From Williamsia sp. 1138 (GTDB lineage Bacteria; Actinomycetota; Actinomycetes; Mycobacteriales; Mycobacteriaceae), in assembly GCF_002095435.2 (NCBI RefSeq), contig NZ_MJEJ02000051.1:1-64000 (forward strand): a stretch of 64,000 nt of DNA. Reading direction: 5' to 3'. Below, one piece after another: positions 42,044 through 49,671 of this stretch. The notes under the pieces were generated by a model. That model searched no databases, was not told where the DNA came from, and saw nothing but the letters and a program-made list of their open reading frames with translations. The translations under genes and the position numbers were made by a program. The first letter of the stretch is position 1. The number at the start of each line of letters is the position of its first letter.

Positions 42044-43264
42044 ATGGCACTGGTACGGATCGATTCGGGTCGGCGGCGAGATCTCGGCGTCGCCGTCGCA
42101 TTCTTCGCCGCCGGCCTCGTGTTGTACATCGGCGATCTGCGCTACTTCTTCGGTCCCACCGCTCTCAACACATCACTGCCGCAGTGGCTTCCGGTCCTCA
42201 CCCTGGGTCTGGCGTGCTTCTTCCAGGCTTGGCGTTCGAGCCGGCCCGCAGTCGCGTTCGCCGGCACCACCGCGGCTCTCGCGCTCGATGCGTTCTGCGG
42301 TCCGACAATCGCGGTGTGGATCGTCTACTCCGATGTGGTCTATGCCGTCGCCAGATACGGCTCCGCGCGGCTGCGGCGGGTCATGCTCCTGGTCAACTGG
42401 CTGGTTGCTGCGATCGTACTCACGGTGGCTCTCACCGGTTCCGGCGATTGGCGGGTGGCGCTGCTGGCCATGCTGCTCGTCACGGCCCTGATCGCCTCTC
42501 CGGCCTCGTACGGCCACGCCATCAGACAGCACGAGCTCGCCGCAGAGAGTGAACGTGATCGAGCTCGCGCTGTCGAGGCCCTCGCGATGCGCGACCAGGA
42601 GGTCGCGATCGCTTCCGAACGGCGGCGGCTCGCGCGAGATCTCCACGATGTGGTCGCCGGCCAGCTCTCCGGAATCGCCCTGCAGTCGGCCGCGGCACTC
42701 GAGACGCGCGATGCCGGAATCCGCGACTCGGTGCTGCGCTCCGTACGATCGTCCAGTGTCGAGGCGCTGCGTGAGATGCGGACGATGATCGATCTGTTGT
42801 CAGGACCTGACGACTTCGACGCCCCGGTCACCGCGACCCTGGATCACATCGAACGACTCGCCGATGCGGCCCGGGCATGCGGGTCGAGTGTCGACATCAC
42901 CGTCGAGTCGACCCGGCTCTCTCCGGTGAGCACGATCGTGGCCTATCGGATCATCCAGCAGGCGCTCACCAACGCGGCTGCGCACAGCCCGGGCGCGGAC
43001 GTCGAAGTCGTGGTGCGCCAGCAGGCTTCGTCCGCGGTGATCTCGATCGCCAACGCTGTCCACGAAGACGTCGTGCTCCCCGAGGAGATCGTGGGTCACG
43101 GCATCGAGAACATGCGGGTTCGCGCCGGATCGGTCGGCGGCAGTCTCGACGTCGACATCACCGATCGACGGTGGAACGTCGTCGCCGAGCTTCCGACTCC
43201 GGTCATCGACCGCCTGCCAGGATCTGATCCCCACCGCGCGTCCGGTCTCACCGGGCCGCGATGA
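42044..43264 (+). CDS. Sensor histidine kinase (HisKA_3 type)
   Basis: This 406-residue kinase has about five to six N-terminal membrane helices and no large extracellular sensor domain. A short coiled segment leads to the HisKA_3 dimerisation motif ERRRLARDLHDVVAGQLSG with phospho-acceptor His201. An HATPase domain follows (LTNAAAHSPGADVEVVV and GHGIENMRVRAGSVGG). The form is that of small NarX/DesK-type kinases, often sensing membrane state or drugs. ATG 42044 has GGGAGG upstream. It overlaps its response regulator by four bases. The signal is unknown. Confidence 0.93.
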   Translation: MALVRIDSGRRRDLGVAVAFFAAGLVLYIGDLRYFFGPTALNTSLPQWLPVLTLGLACFFQAWRSSRPAVAFAGTTAALALDAFCGPTIAVWIVYSDVVYAVARYGSARLRRVMLLVNWLVAAIVLTVALTGSGDWRVALLAMLLVTALIASPASYGHAIRQHELAAESERDRARAVEALAMRDQEVAIASERRRLARDLHDVVAGQLSGIALQSAAALETRDAGIRDSVLRSVRSSSVEALREMRTMIDLLSGPDDFDAPVTATLDHIERLADAARACGSSVDITVESTRLSPVSTIVAYRIIQQALTNAAAHSPGADVEVVVRQQASSAVISIANAVHEDVVLPEEIVGHGIENMRVRAGSVGGSLDVDITDRRWNVVAELPTPVIDRLPGSDPHRASGLTGPR

Positions 43265-43944
43265 CTACGCGGGTCCTGATCGCGGACGATCATGCAGCCA
43301 TCCGAGCCGGGCTACGAATGCTCCTCGAGACGTCCGGGGACATCGAGGTGATCGGTGAGGCATCCGACGGTGATCAGGCGGTCAGGATGACCGCCGAACA
43401 CAGACCGGATGTCGTCCTGATGGACATCCGGATGCCCGGTACCGACGGCATCGACGCGACCGGCCGCATCTGCACCGCAGGCGATTCCAGGGTGCTGATC
43501 CTGACCACGTTCGACATCGACGACTACATCTTCTCGGCACTGCGAGCGGGGGCCTCTGGATTCATGTTGAAGACGGCGAGCGCGGCGGAGTTGATCTCTG
43601 CGGTCACCGCGGTGTCGCGTGGAGATGCCGCGCTTGCCCCTGAGGTGACCCGCCGTGTCATCGACCAATTCGCGCACCGGCCAGACGGTTCAGCCGATGT
43701 GCAGCGGGGACCTGTTGAGCGTCAAGACATCTCAGAGTTGACCGAACGGGAGCGCGAGGTTCTGGCGACCCTCGGTGCAGGATTGTCGAATGCCGAGATC
43801 GCCTCTGCACTGTTCATCGGTGAGACCACCGTCAAGACCCACGTGTCGCGGGTGCTGAGCAAGTTGGGGCTCCGATCGAGACTGCAGGCAGCCATTGCGG
43901 CCCGTGAGAACGGGTTGACCTTCAGGCCCGGCGAGTCGGACTAA
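43261..43944 (+). CDS. NarL/LuxR-family response regulator
   Basis: The 227-residue regulator has a receiver domain (VLIADDHAAIRAGLRMLLE, phospho-acceptor D55 in VVLMDIRMPGTDGI) and a C-terminal LuxR helix-turn-helix (LTEREREVLATLGAGLSN and TVKTHVSRVLSKLGLRSR). ATG 43261 overlaps the stop of the histidine kinase (ATGA), so they form a cognate pair. The stop overlaps that of the convergent DUF952 gene. Target genes are unknown; neighbours on both sides are candidates. Confidence 0.95.
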   Translation: MTTRVLIADDHAAIRAGLRMLLETSGDIEVIGEASDGDQAVRMTAEHRPDVVLMDIRMPGTDGIDATGRICTAGDSRVLILTTFDIDDYIFSALRAGASGFMLKTASAAELISAVTAVSRGDAALAPEVTRRVIDQFAHRPDGSADVQRGPVERQDISELTEREREVLATLGAGLSNAEIASALFIGETTVKTHVSRVLSKLGLRSRLQAAIAARENGLTFRPGESD

Positions 43945-44312
43945 TGAAGTTGGGGAAAGCGCCCCGACTCGTCCAGGTCGTACCGCTGTACCCCCACGAC
44001 GGCACTGGTCGGCAACGCGCCGTACAGATGCGGGAACTGGGTGCCTGCCGCATCCGGGGGGTCGCCGTCCTCCCAGACGATCTCGGCGCCCACCCGCAGC
44101 GGATCGATACTGAGCAGCACCAGATCGGCCTGGTCGCGGTACAACAGGTTTGCCGGGATGTGCACCTGTTTGCGATCCGAGAGATGCACAAAACCCTGCT
44201 CCCCCAGCGAGGCAGGTTCGATCGACCCGGACGTCCTGGCTTCGAGCCAGTCGGAGATCGAGCACAGATGGACCAGATGTACGTCGCCGCTCACCCCATC
44301 AGCCTGCCGCAT
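43941..44312 (-). CDS. DUF952 family protein
   Basis: The 123-residue protein matches DUF952: VHLVHLCSISDWLEA, then LGEQGFVHLSDRKQVHIPAN, LVLLSIDPLRVGAEIVWE and FPHLYGALPTSAVVGVQRYD. The family is related to glutathione S-transferase-like or unknown enzymes and has no proven role. ATG 44312 overlaps the stop of the EamA gene by one base (TGATG), so the two are coupled. An in-frame GTG six codons later (VSGDVHLV) is an alternative start. Confidence 0.88.
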   Translation of the reverse strand: MRQADGVSGDVHLVHLCSISDWLEARTSGSIEPASLGEQGFVHLSDRKQVHIPANLLYRDQADLVLLSIDPLRVGAEIVWEDGDPPDAAGTQFPHLYGALPTSAVVGVQRYDLDESGRFPQLH

Positions 44313-45301
44313 CAGCCGGTGCCGGCGCCAGAGGCAATATCGGTTGTGCGCGCGGTGAACACAATCGCCGCAATCACCAGAGCCATGCCGCACAGCTCGG
44401 GCACCGTCGGAATCTGGGCGAGAGCGAGCGCACCGACCACTGCGGCCGTCACCGGGAGCAGGGCCAGCAGGAGTGCGAACTGCGAGCGGCCCACCTTCGA
44501 CAACACGATCTGATCGAGCAGGTATGGGATCGCGCTCGAGAGCACGCCGAGTCCGATCCCGATGGCCACGATCCGCCAACTCCACAACGAGTCCGTGCCC
44601 GCCGACCCGCCCAGGCCGATGACCAGAGGTGCGGCGAGCGCGCCCGCCACCGTCAACCCGATCGCCAGATCATCGATCCCGTCACGCCAGGGCGCCGCAT
44701 TCCGGCCCGCCGCGGGCGATGCGGAGGTGGTTTCTTCCGTACCTCTGCGCACCGATCCGCCCGCGACCACCTTGCCGACCACGATGTACGCCGCCCAGAG
44801 GGCCGCCGCGAGCAACGCGAACAAGACACCCTCAGGCGACCCCTCCACGCTGGCTCCGCTGAGCAACACCACACCCACGAGTACGGCGAGCACCGCGAAG
44901 CCGTCCGACAGAGTGCGTGAGCCCGCCGCCGCCACGACGACCGGCCCCAGGAACTCGATGGCGACCGCCACGCCCAGGTCTATCGAATCGATGGCCGTGT
45001 AGAAGGCCATGTTCATTCCCAGCGTGACGAGTCCGAACGCGGCAGCGGTCAGCAGTCGCCGAGGCGGGAACCGGACGCCGATCCGCGGCCAGCGGCGCGC
45101 CGCCAATGGCCACCACACCGCCAGCAGCACCACACCGGCGCCGGCCGCGCGCAACCAGGCGACCGTGGCGGGATCGAATCGACCGAACAGTGGAACAGCG
45201 ATCGAGGCCCCGAGGTATTGGCACACGGCGCCGATCACGAAGAGCGCGGAGAGTGTCGAGAGCCCACGCGCCGCCCCCGGGGTTTGGACTCGGCGCGACA
45301 T
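44312..45301 (-). CDS. EamA/RhtA-family exporter
   Basis: This 329-residue protein has ten membrane helices in two EamA repeats. The first has VAWLRAAGAGVVLLAVWWPL and NMAFYTAIDSIDLGVAVAIE, typical of the RhtA threonine/homoserine exporter branch; the second has ALLLALLPVTAAVVGALALA. A loop of about 25 polar residues separates the halves. TACAGT lies six bases upstream of ATG 45301, so the transcript should be leaderless. The substrate is not determined, though amino acids are usual for this branch. It is followed directly by the DUF952 gene. Confidence 0.9.
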   Translation of the reverse strand: MSRRVQTPGAARGLSTLSALFVIGAVCQYLGASIAVPLFGRFDPATVAWLRAAGAGVVLLAVWWPLAARRWPRIGVRFPPRRLLTAAAFGLVTLGMNMAFYTAIDSIDLGVAVAIEFLGPVVVAAAGSRTLSDGFAVLAVLVGVVLLSGASVEGSPEGVLFALLAAALWAAYIVVGKVVAGGSVRRGTEETTSASPAAGRNAAPWRDGIDDLAIGLTVAGALAAPLVIGLGGSAGTDSLWSWRIVAIGIGLGVLSSAIPYLLDQIVLSKVGRSQFALLLALLPVTAAVVGALALAQIPTVPELCGMALVIAAIVFTARTTDIASGAGTG

Positions 45302-45307
45302 TGCAAC

Positions 45308-45313
45308 ACTGTA
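45308..45313 (-). promoter_or_regulatory. -10 element for the leaderless EamA gene
   Basis: On the minus strand TACAGT is followed by six bases and ATG 45301. Confidence 0.55.
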
Positions 45314-45485
45314 GGTGGGTCACACGTCGTCACCCGCCCACCCGGCCGCACGCTGGGATCTGTCTCACACCGGTGAACCGGCGAATGTTGCAGATCGTGG
45401 TTCGGCTGTTACGGGTGAGTGACGACACACCGGAGGGCCCCCGGGAACAAAGCCGATTGCCAAATCGTCTGAAAGAGTGAGAGTG

Positions 45486-45506
45486 GATGTACCACCCCGG
45501 TACATC
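45486..45506. promoter_or_regulatory. Perfect 8-bp inverted repeat in the leader of the DUF7455 gene
   Basis: GATGTACC (45486-45493) and GGTACATC (45499-45506) flank the loop ACCCC. It lies 48 bases before ATG 45554. It could be an operator or an RNA hairpin in the 5' leader. Confidence 0.5.
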
Positions 45507-45553
45507 AGCTCGCGAAGGGACCGCGTAAGCGCAGGCCCTGGACGGAGGAAAAC

Positions 45554-45760
45554 ATGTCAGACACCATCACCACGCCCCCGATCCACATGCCACTGACCAC
45601 TGCCGACCGCTGTGATCGTTGCGGTGCGGCGGCACGTGTACGCGCGGTTCTCTCCACAGGTGGAGAGCTGCTGTTTTGCCGTCACCACTTCAACGAGCAC
45701 GAAGCACGCCTGATCGACATGGGTGCGACCGTGGTCACCAACGAAGAAGAGCTGGTCTAA
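45554..45760 (+). CDS. DUF7455 family small zinc-ribbon-like protein
   Basis: The 68-residue protein has the pattern CDRCGAAARVRAVLSTGGEL followed by LFCRHHFNEHEARL, that is CxxC and CxHH, which probably bind zinc. It fits the small DUF7455 family that is widespread in actinobacteria and often found near sigB. ATG 45554 has GGAGGAAAAC just upstream, a strong ribosome binding site. It is followed by a very strong hairpin terminator, so it is likely monocistronic and well expressed. The function is unknown. Confidence 0.85.
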   Translation: MSDTITTPPIHMPLTTADRCDRCGAAARVRAVLSTGGELLFCRHHFNEHEARLIDMGATVVTNEEELV

Positions 45761-45774
45761 GAACTCCCGTCACG

Positions 45775-45807
45775 CCGCCGCGGCTCACATCACGTGAGCC
45801 GCGGCGG
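45775..45807 (+). terminator. Strong hairpin after the DUF7455 gene
   Basis: CCGCCGCGGCTCAC (45775-45788) pairs perfectly with GTGAGCCGCGGCGG (45794-45807) around ATCAC. It also lies after the convergent helicase gene, so it probably works for both strands. There is no T-run. Confidence 0.75.
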
Positions 45808-45851
45808 TGCTGTATCCGGGCCCGCTGGCCGGACGTGTGCGCGCGGCACGC

Positions 45852-47594
45852 TCACCGCCACTTGCGCAACGCCTCGATCCTGGCCTGCAACTGATCCGCC
45901 GTCGCCATGGCGGTGGGAGGACCGCCGAGCCGCTCCCGCAGGTCGTTGTGCACCTGGCCGTGCGGTTTTCCGGTGCGATGGTGATGCATCGCCACCAGGC
46001 TGTTCAACTCACGACGCAGAGCGGTGAGCTGCTTACCCACCGACGGTTCGTTCTTCACCACCGGCGCGGGCGTCGGTTGCGCGCTGCGCGCCTCGATCTG
46101 GGTCGCTTGGCGTTGTTGCAGGAGATCGCGGACCTGGTCGGCATCGAGCAGACCGGGCAATCCCAGATAGTCGGCCTCTTCGTCGCTGCCGGAGAATGTG
46201 GCGGTGCCGAAGGACGACCCGTCGTAGATCACCTGGTCCAGTTCGGCGTCGGCATGGAGGGACTCGAATCCCCGCTCGTCTTCACCGTCCTCGTCTTTCT
46301 GCTTGTTCGCGTCATTGAGTAGCGCGTCGTCGAGTCCTTCGGACTCCCGGTGCGGTTTGCCGAGCACGTGGTCGCGCTGGGCCTCCAGCTGCGCAGCCAA
46401 CTGCAGCAGCACAGGGACCGACGGCAGAAAAACGCTGGCGTTCTCACCAGGCCGACGCGACCGCACGAAGCGACCGATCGCCTGCGCGAAGTAGAGCGGA
46501 GTCGACGCACTGGTGGCATAGACGCCAACGGCGAGACGAGGGACGTCGACGCCCTCGGACACCATCCGAACTGCCACCATCCACTCGTCCTGCGACTCAC
46601 TGAACTCCGCGATGCGGCTCGACGATTTCGGATCATCCGAGAGCACCAGCGTGGGCATCTTGCCGGTGATCGCCTGCAGCAATTCGGCGTAATCCCGGGC
46701 CACGGTCTGATCCGTCGCTATCACCAGACCGCCTGCGTCGGGCATGCCCGAACCACGCAACTGCCTCAGCCGGGTGTGGGCGGCCTGCAGCACGGCGGGG
46801 ATCCAGTCGCCGTGGGGGTCGAGGGCGGTACGCCACGCGCGCGCGGTGTGTTCGGCCGAGAGCGGTTCGCCGAGCCGGGCGGTGAACTCCTCGCCCGCGT
46901 TGTTCCGCCAACTGGCCTCACCGGAGTACGCGAGGAAGACCACCGGGCGCACGACGCCGTCAGCCAGGGCGTCGGAGTAGCCGTAGACGTAGTCGGCGAC
47001 CGATCGGCTGCCGCCTCCGGCCTCCGGCTCGTAGGTGATGAAGGGGATGGGGCTGTCGTCGGACCGGAAGGGGGTTCCGGTCAGTGCCAGGCGCCGGGTC
47101 GCGTCGGAAAAGGCCTCACGGATCGCTTCACCCCAGCTCTTGGCATCGCCACCGTGATGGATCTCATCGAGGATGACCAGCGTTCGACGATTTTCGGTTC
47201 GCACGCGGTGCCGGGCCGGATGGGTGGCGATCTGGGCATAGGTCACGACCACACCCTGATAGTCCGAGCTCGTCTGTCCCGCGGAATTGCTGAACCGGGA
47301 GTCCAGCGCGATGCCGGCGCGCGCAGCGGCGGCGGCCCACTGGTGCTTGAGGTGTTCGGTAGGGGCGACGACAGTGATCTGGTCCACCGTGCGATCAGCG
47401 AGCAACTCCGCCGCGATCCGCAGCCCGAAAGTCGTCTTGCCGGCGCCCGGCGTCGCCACCGCCAAAAAGTCCTTGGGTGCCGCGGACAGGTACTTGGTCA
47501 GGGCGCGCCGCTGCCACGTACGCAGCGGCGAGGCGGCCGGCGGAGGGGCCGGTTCGGTGACCTGAGATCCGGAGAGGGCAGAGGGTCGGGTCAC
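45852..47594 (-). CDS. DEAD/DEAH box helicase
   Basis: The 580-residue SF2 helicase has Walker A VATPGAGKTTFGLRIAAELL, motif II ILDEIHHGGD (a DEIH form), motif III LALTGTPFRSD and motif VI YFAQAIGRFVRSRRPG. The C-terminal third is polar and acidic with an extra segment like ESLHADAELDQVIYDGSSFG. It resembles actinobacterial XPB-like helicases, but the substrate is unknown. GTG 47594 is chosen; AAGGAG lies 13 bases upstream. A TTG at 47606 directly after AAGGAG is an alternative. It is divergent from the BrkB-like gene. Confidence 0.88.
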   Translation of the reverse strand: MTRPSALSGSQVTEPAPPPAASPLRTWQRRALTKYLSAAPKDFLAVATPGAGKTTFGLRIAAELLADRTVDQITVVAPTEHLKHQWAAAAARAGIALDSRFSNSAGQTSSDYQGVVVTYAQIATHPARHRVRTENRRTLVILDEIHHGGDAKSWGEAIREAFSDATRRLALTGTPFRSDDSPIPFITYEPEAGGGSRSVADYVYGYSDALADGVVRPVVFLAYSGEASWRNNAGEEFTARLGEPLSAEHTARAWRTALDPHGDWIPAVLQAAHTRLRQLRGSGMPDAGGLVIATDQTVARDYAELLQAITGKMPTLVLSDDPKSSSRIAEFSESQDEWMVAVRMVSEGVDVPRLAVGVYATSASTPLYFAQAIGRFVRSRRPGENASVFLPSVPVLLQLAAQLEAQRDHVLGKPHRESEGLDDALLNDANKQKDEDGEDERGFESLHADAELDQVIYDGSSFGTATFSGSDEEADYLGLPGLLDADQVRDLLQQRQATQIEARSAQPTPAPVVKNEPSVGKQLTALRRELNSLVAMHHHRTGKPHGQVHNDLRERLGGPPTAMATADQLQARIEALRKWR

Positions 47595-47661
47595 GACAGG
47601 GCACAACTCCTTGACTTGCGATGAGGTTCTTCAATCGGGCCAACCGGTCTGCCCGGATGGC

Positions 47662-48945
47662 GTGTGCTCCACTGCGTCGGGCGATTCGGCGCACTGCGCT
47701 CGTCCCGCCGGGGCACCGCAAAATGTTACCGCGCCGCACCGCGATCAGCCCACAGCGTCGGCGGCGCGGCATCTCCCATCGCGCTCGATCTTCCGTAATG
47801 CTGGTCTCATCACACAGCCAACCGAACCCTCCCCCGAACCCACGACGCAGAATCCGTCGCAGGTCGATGACACCCGTCGACAGGAAGGTGCCGGCGACCG
47901 GCCGCGCGTACTCAAAAGCCTGCCCTGGATGTTGTGGCGCACCATCACCAAATCCTGGGACGACTCGATCTTCGCGATGTCGGCCCAGGCCGCGTTCTGG
48001 CAGACGCTGTCATTGCCCCCGCTGCTTCTCGGTCTTCTCGGTTGCGTCGGTTACGTCGCGAATTGGTTCGGGCCGAACACTGAGGAGATCATCCAGGACC
48101 GGATCATCAGCTTTGCCGATCGCACCTTCAGCCAGAATGTGGTCGACGAGATCATCACCCCCACAGTCGACAACGTGCTCGTCAGCGGGCGCGCCGAGGT
48201 TGTCTCGCTGGGCTTCGTGTTGTCGCTGTGGGCCGGGTCCTCCGCGATGTCGAGTTTCGTCGACTCCATCGTCGTGGCCCACGGTCAGCACAACGTCCGG
48301 CACGCGGTGACGCAGAGGCTGTTCGCGTTGTGGCTCTATGTGTGTTTCCTGGTTCTCGCCGTCCTCACGCTGCCCCTCGTGGCGCTCGGGCCGGCCTATG
48401 TCCGCGAGGTGATACCCGACTCATGGCACCCGGCCAGTTCGGTCGCCATCGAATACGGATACTTCCCCGCGGTTGCGTTGCTGTTGCTCGCCGGATTGAC
48501 GACCCTCTATCGCGTCGCCCTGGCGAAGCCCCTCCCGTGGCATCGACTGGTACCCGGCGCGCTGCTCGCGGGCCTCGTGTTCTGGTGTGCGAGTGCGATC
48601 CTGCGGTGGTACCTCTCGACGATCACCCAGACCGGATACAGCTACGGCGCACTCGCCACCCCGATCGCCTTCTTGCTCTTCACGTTCTTCCTCGGCTTCG
48701 CCATCGTGGTGGGCGCCGAATTCAACGCGATCGCCCAGCAACTGTGGCCCGCGAACCCGACCAAGATCGATCAGGTCCGCGATTGGGTCTCCCAGCAGAC
48801 GAGCGACATAACCGATCAACTCAAAGGTGTCCCAGCGTGGCTGCCGTCCGGGCCGATCAAACGCAGTGAAGCGTCACCGGCCACGCCCACTCCCGCGCCG
48901 CGGGAGAAAGAGACCCCGGCTACGGGGCCTAACGCACCGGGCTGA
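47662..48945 (+). CDS. YihY/BrkB-family inner membrane protein
   Basis: This membrane protein (427 residues from GTG 47662) has six helices of the BrkB/YihY family. Key blocks are SAQAAFWQTLSLPPLLLGLL, LWAGSSAMSSFVDSIVVAHG and YGALATPIAFLLFTFFLGFA. A proline-rich polar tail follows. The role of the family is unsettled; virulence and transport functions have been proposed. It corresponds to Rv2707. The start is uncertain. The first 89 residues before MLWRTITKSWDDSIF are polar, and ATG 47929 would remove them, while TTG 47611 would add 17. Confidence 0.82.
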   Translation: MCSTASGDSAHCARPAGAPQNVTAPHRDQPTASAARHLPSRSIFRNAGLITQPTEPSPEPTTQNPSQVDDTRRQEGAGDRPRVLKSLPWMLWRTITKSWDDSIFAMSAQAAFWQTLSLPPLLLGLLGCVGYVANWFGPNTEEIIQDRIISFADRTFSQNVVDEIITPTVDNVLVSGRAEVVSLGFVLSLWAGSSAMSSFVDSIVVAHGQHNVRHAVTQRLFALWLYVCFLVLAVLTLPLVALGPAYVREVIPDSWHPASSVAIEYGYFPAVALLLLAGLTTLYRVALAKPLPWHRLVPGALLAGLVFWCASAILRWYLSTITQTGYSYGALATPIAFLLFTFFLGFAIVVGAEFNAIAQQLWPANPTKIDQVRDWVSQQTSDITDQLKGVPAWLPSGPIKRSEASPATPTPAPREKETPATGPNAPG

Positions 48946-48957
48946 GCGCCGGACCGA

Positions 48958-49197
48958 TCACTCGCCCTTCTTCATGCGCGAGTAGATCTTCTTGCACTTC
49001 GGGCACACGGGTGAGCCCGGTTTGGCCGAACGGGTGACGGGGAAAGTCTCTCCACACAGGGCGACGACGATGTTGCCCATCACCGCGCTCTCGACGATCT
49101 TGTCTTTCTTCACGTAGTGGAAGAACTTCGGGGTGTCGTCCTCTGTCGTCTCGTCGGTAGTGACTTCGGGCTTGTCGAGGGTCTGCGTATCCACCAT
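48958..49197 (-). CDS. DUF3039 family protein (zinc-ribbon-like)
   Basis: The 79-residue protein has the DUF3039 core FHYVKKDKIVESAVMGNIVV, a single cysteine in ALCGETFPV and a CxxC in VCPKCKKIYSRMKKGE. The metal ligands look complete. The family is actinobacterial and of unknown function. ATG 49197 has CAGAAT seven bases upstream, which fits a leaderless transcript. It converges with the BrkB-like gene, 12 bases away. A longer frame upstream is antisense to the DUF3099 gene and is not real. Confidence 0.88.
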   Translation of the reverse strand: MVDTQTLDKPEVTTDETTEDDTPKFFHYVKKDKIVESAVMGNIVVALCGETFPVTRSAKPGSPVCPKCKKIYSRMKKGE

Positions 49198-49204
49198 GGG
49201 AACG

Positions 49205-49210
49205 ATTCTG
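49205..49210 (-). promoter_or_regulatory. -10-like element for the DUF3039 gene
   Basis: On the minus strand CAGAAT is followed by seven bases and ATG 49197. Confidence 0.4.
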
Positions 49211-49326
49211 CCCCGACAATCCGCGATGGGCCAACGCGTAGGTCGCGGTGGACCGTTCGCCGACCACGTCGGGGCCGATCCAACTGCAGGTGGCCGTCCG
49301 GCAACGAAAGTGGGACAGTGGAAAAC

Positions 49327-49671
49327 ATGGCTCCGAAAGAACACGCGCCGGAGACTTTTCTCATCACCGAGGCTCAGACCTCTCTGGAAGAACAGCACCG
49401 GGCCCGCGTACGCAAGTACCTGACGTTGATGGCGTTCCGTGTCCCCGCACTGGTCCTCGCGGGGGTCATCTACGGGGCAACACAGAACGGTTTCCTGGCG
49501 CTCGGAGTGATCATTCTGTCGATCCCGATTCCCTGGGTGGCGGTGTTGATCGCCAACGACCGGCCGCCGCGAGCCAAAGGCGAAGTGCCTCACTACAAAT
49601 ACGGCACTGAGCGAGCAAACCAGCTCACCCAGAAGCGAGCCTTCTTCGGTCTCGATAGACGCGAGGAGTGA
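49327..49671 (+). CDS. DUF3099 family membrane protein
   Basis: The 114-residue protein has an N-terminal soluble head (PETFLITEAQTSLEEQHRAR), two adjacent membrane helices (FRVPALVLAGVIYGATQNGF and LGVIILSIPIPWVAVLIAND) and a basic tail with HYKYGTERANQLTQKRAFF. This is the DUF3099 pattern; the function is unknown. ATG 49327 was chosen at the conserved head. The stop overlaps the GTG of the methyltransferase gene, so the two are coupled. Confidence 0.9.
   Translation: MAPKEHAPETFLITEAQTSLEEQHRARVRKYLTLMAFRVPALVLAGVIYGATQNGFLALGVIILSIPIPWVAVLIANDRPPRAKGEVPHYKYGTERANQLTQKRAFFGLDRREE

Noticed and set aside
41166-42101. Minus-strand frame overlapping the DUF5685 tail and the membrane protein
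   Set aside because: Arginine-rich translation without domains; another minus-strand frame encodes a clear membrane protein.
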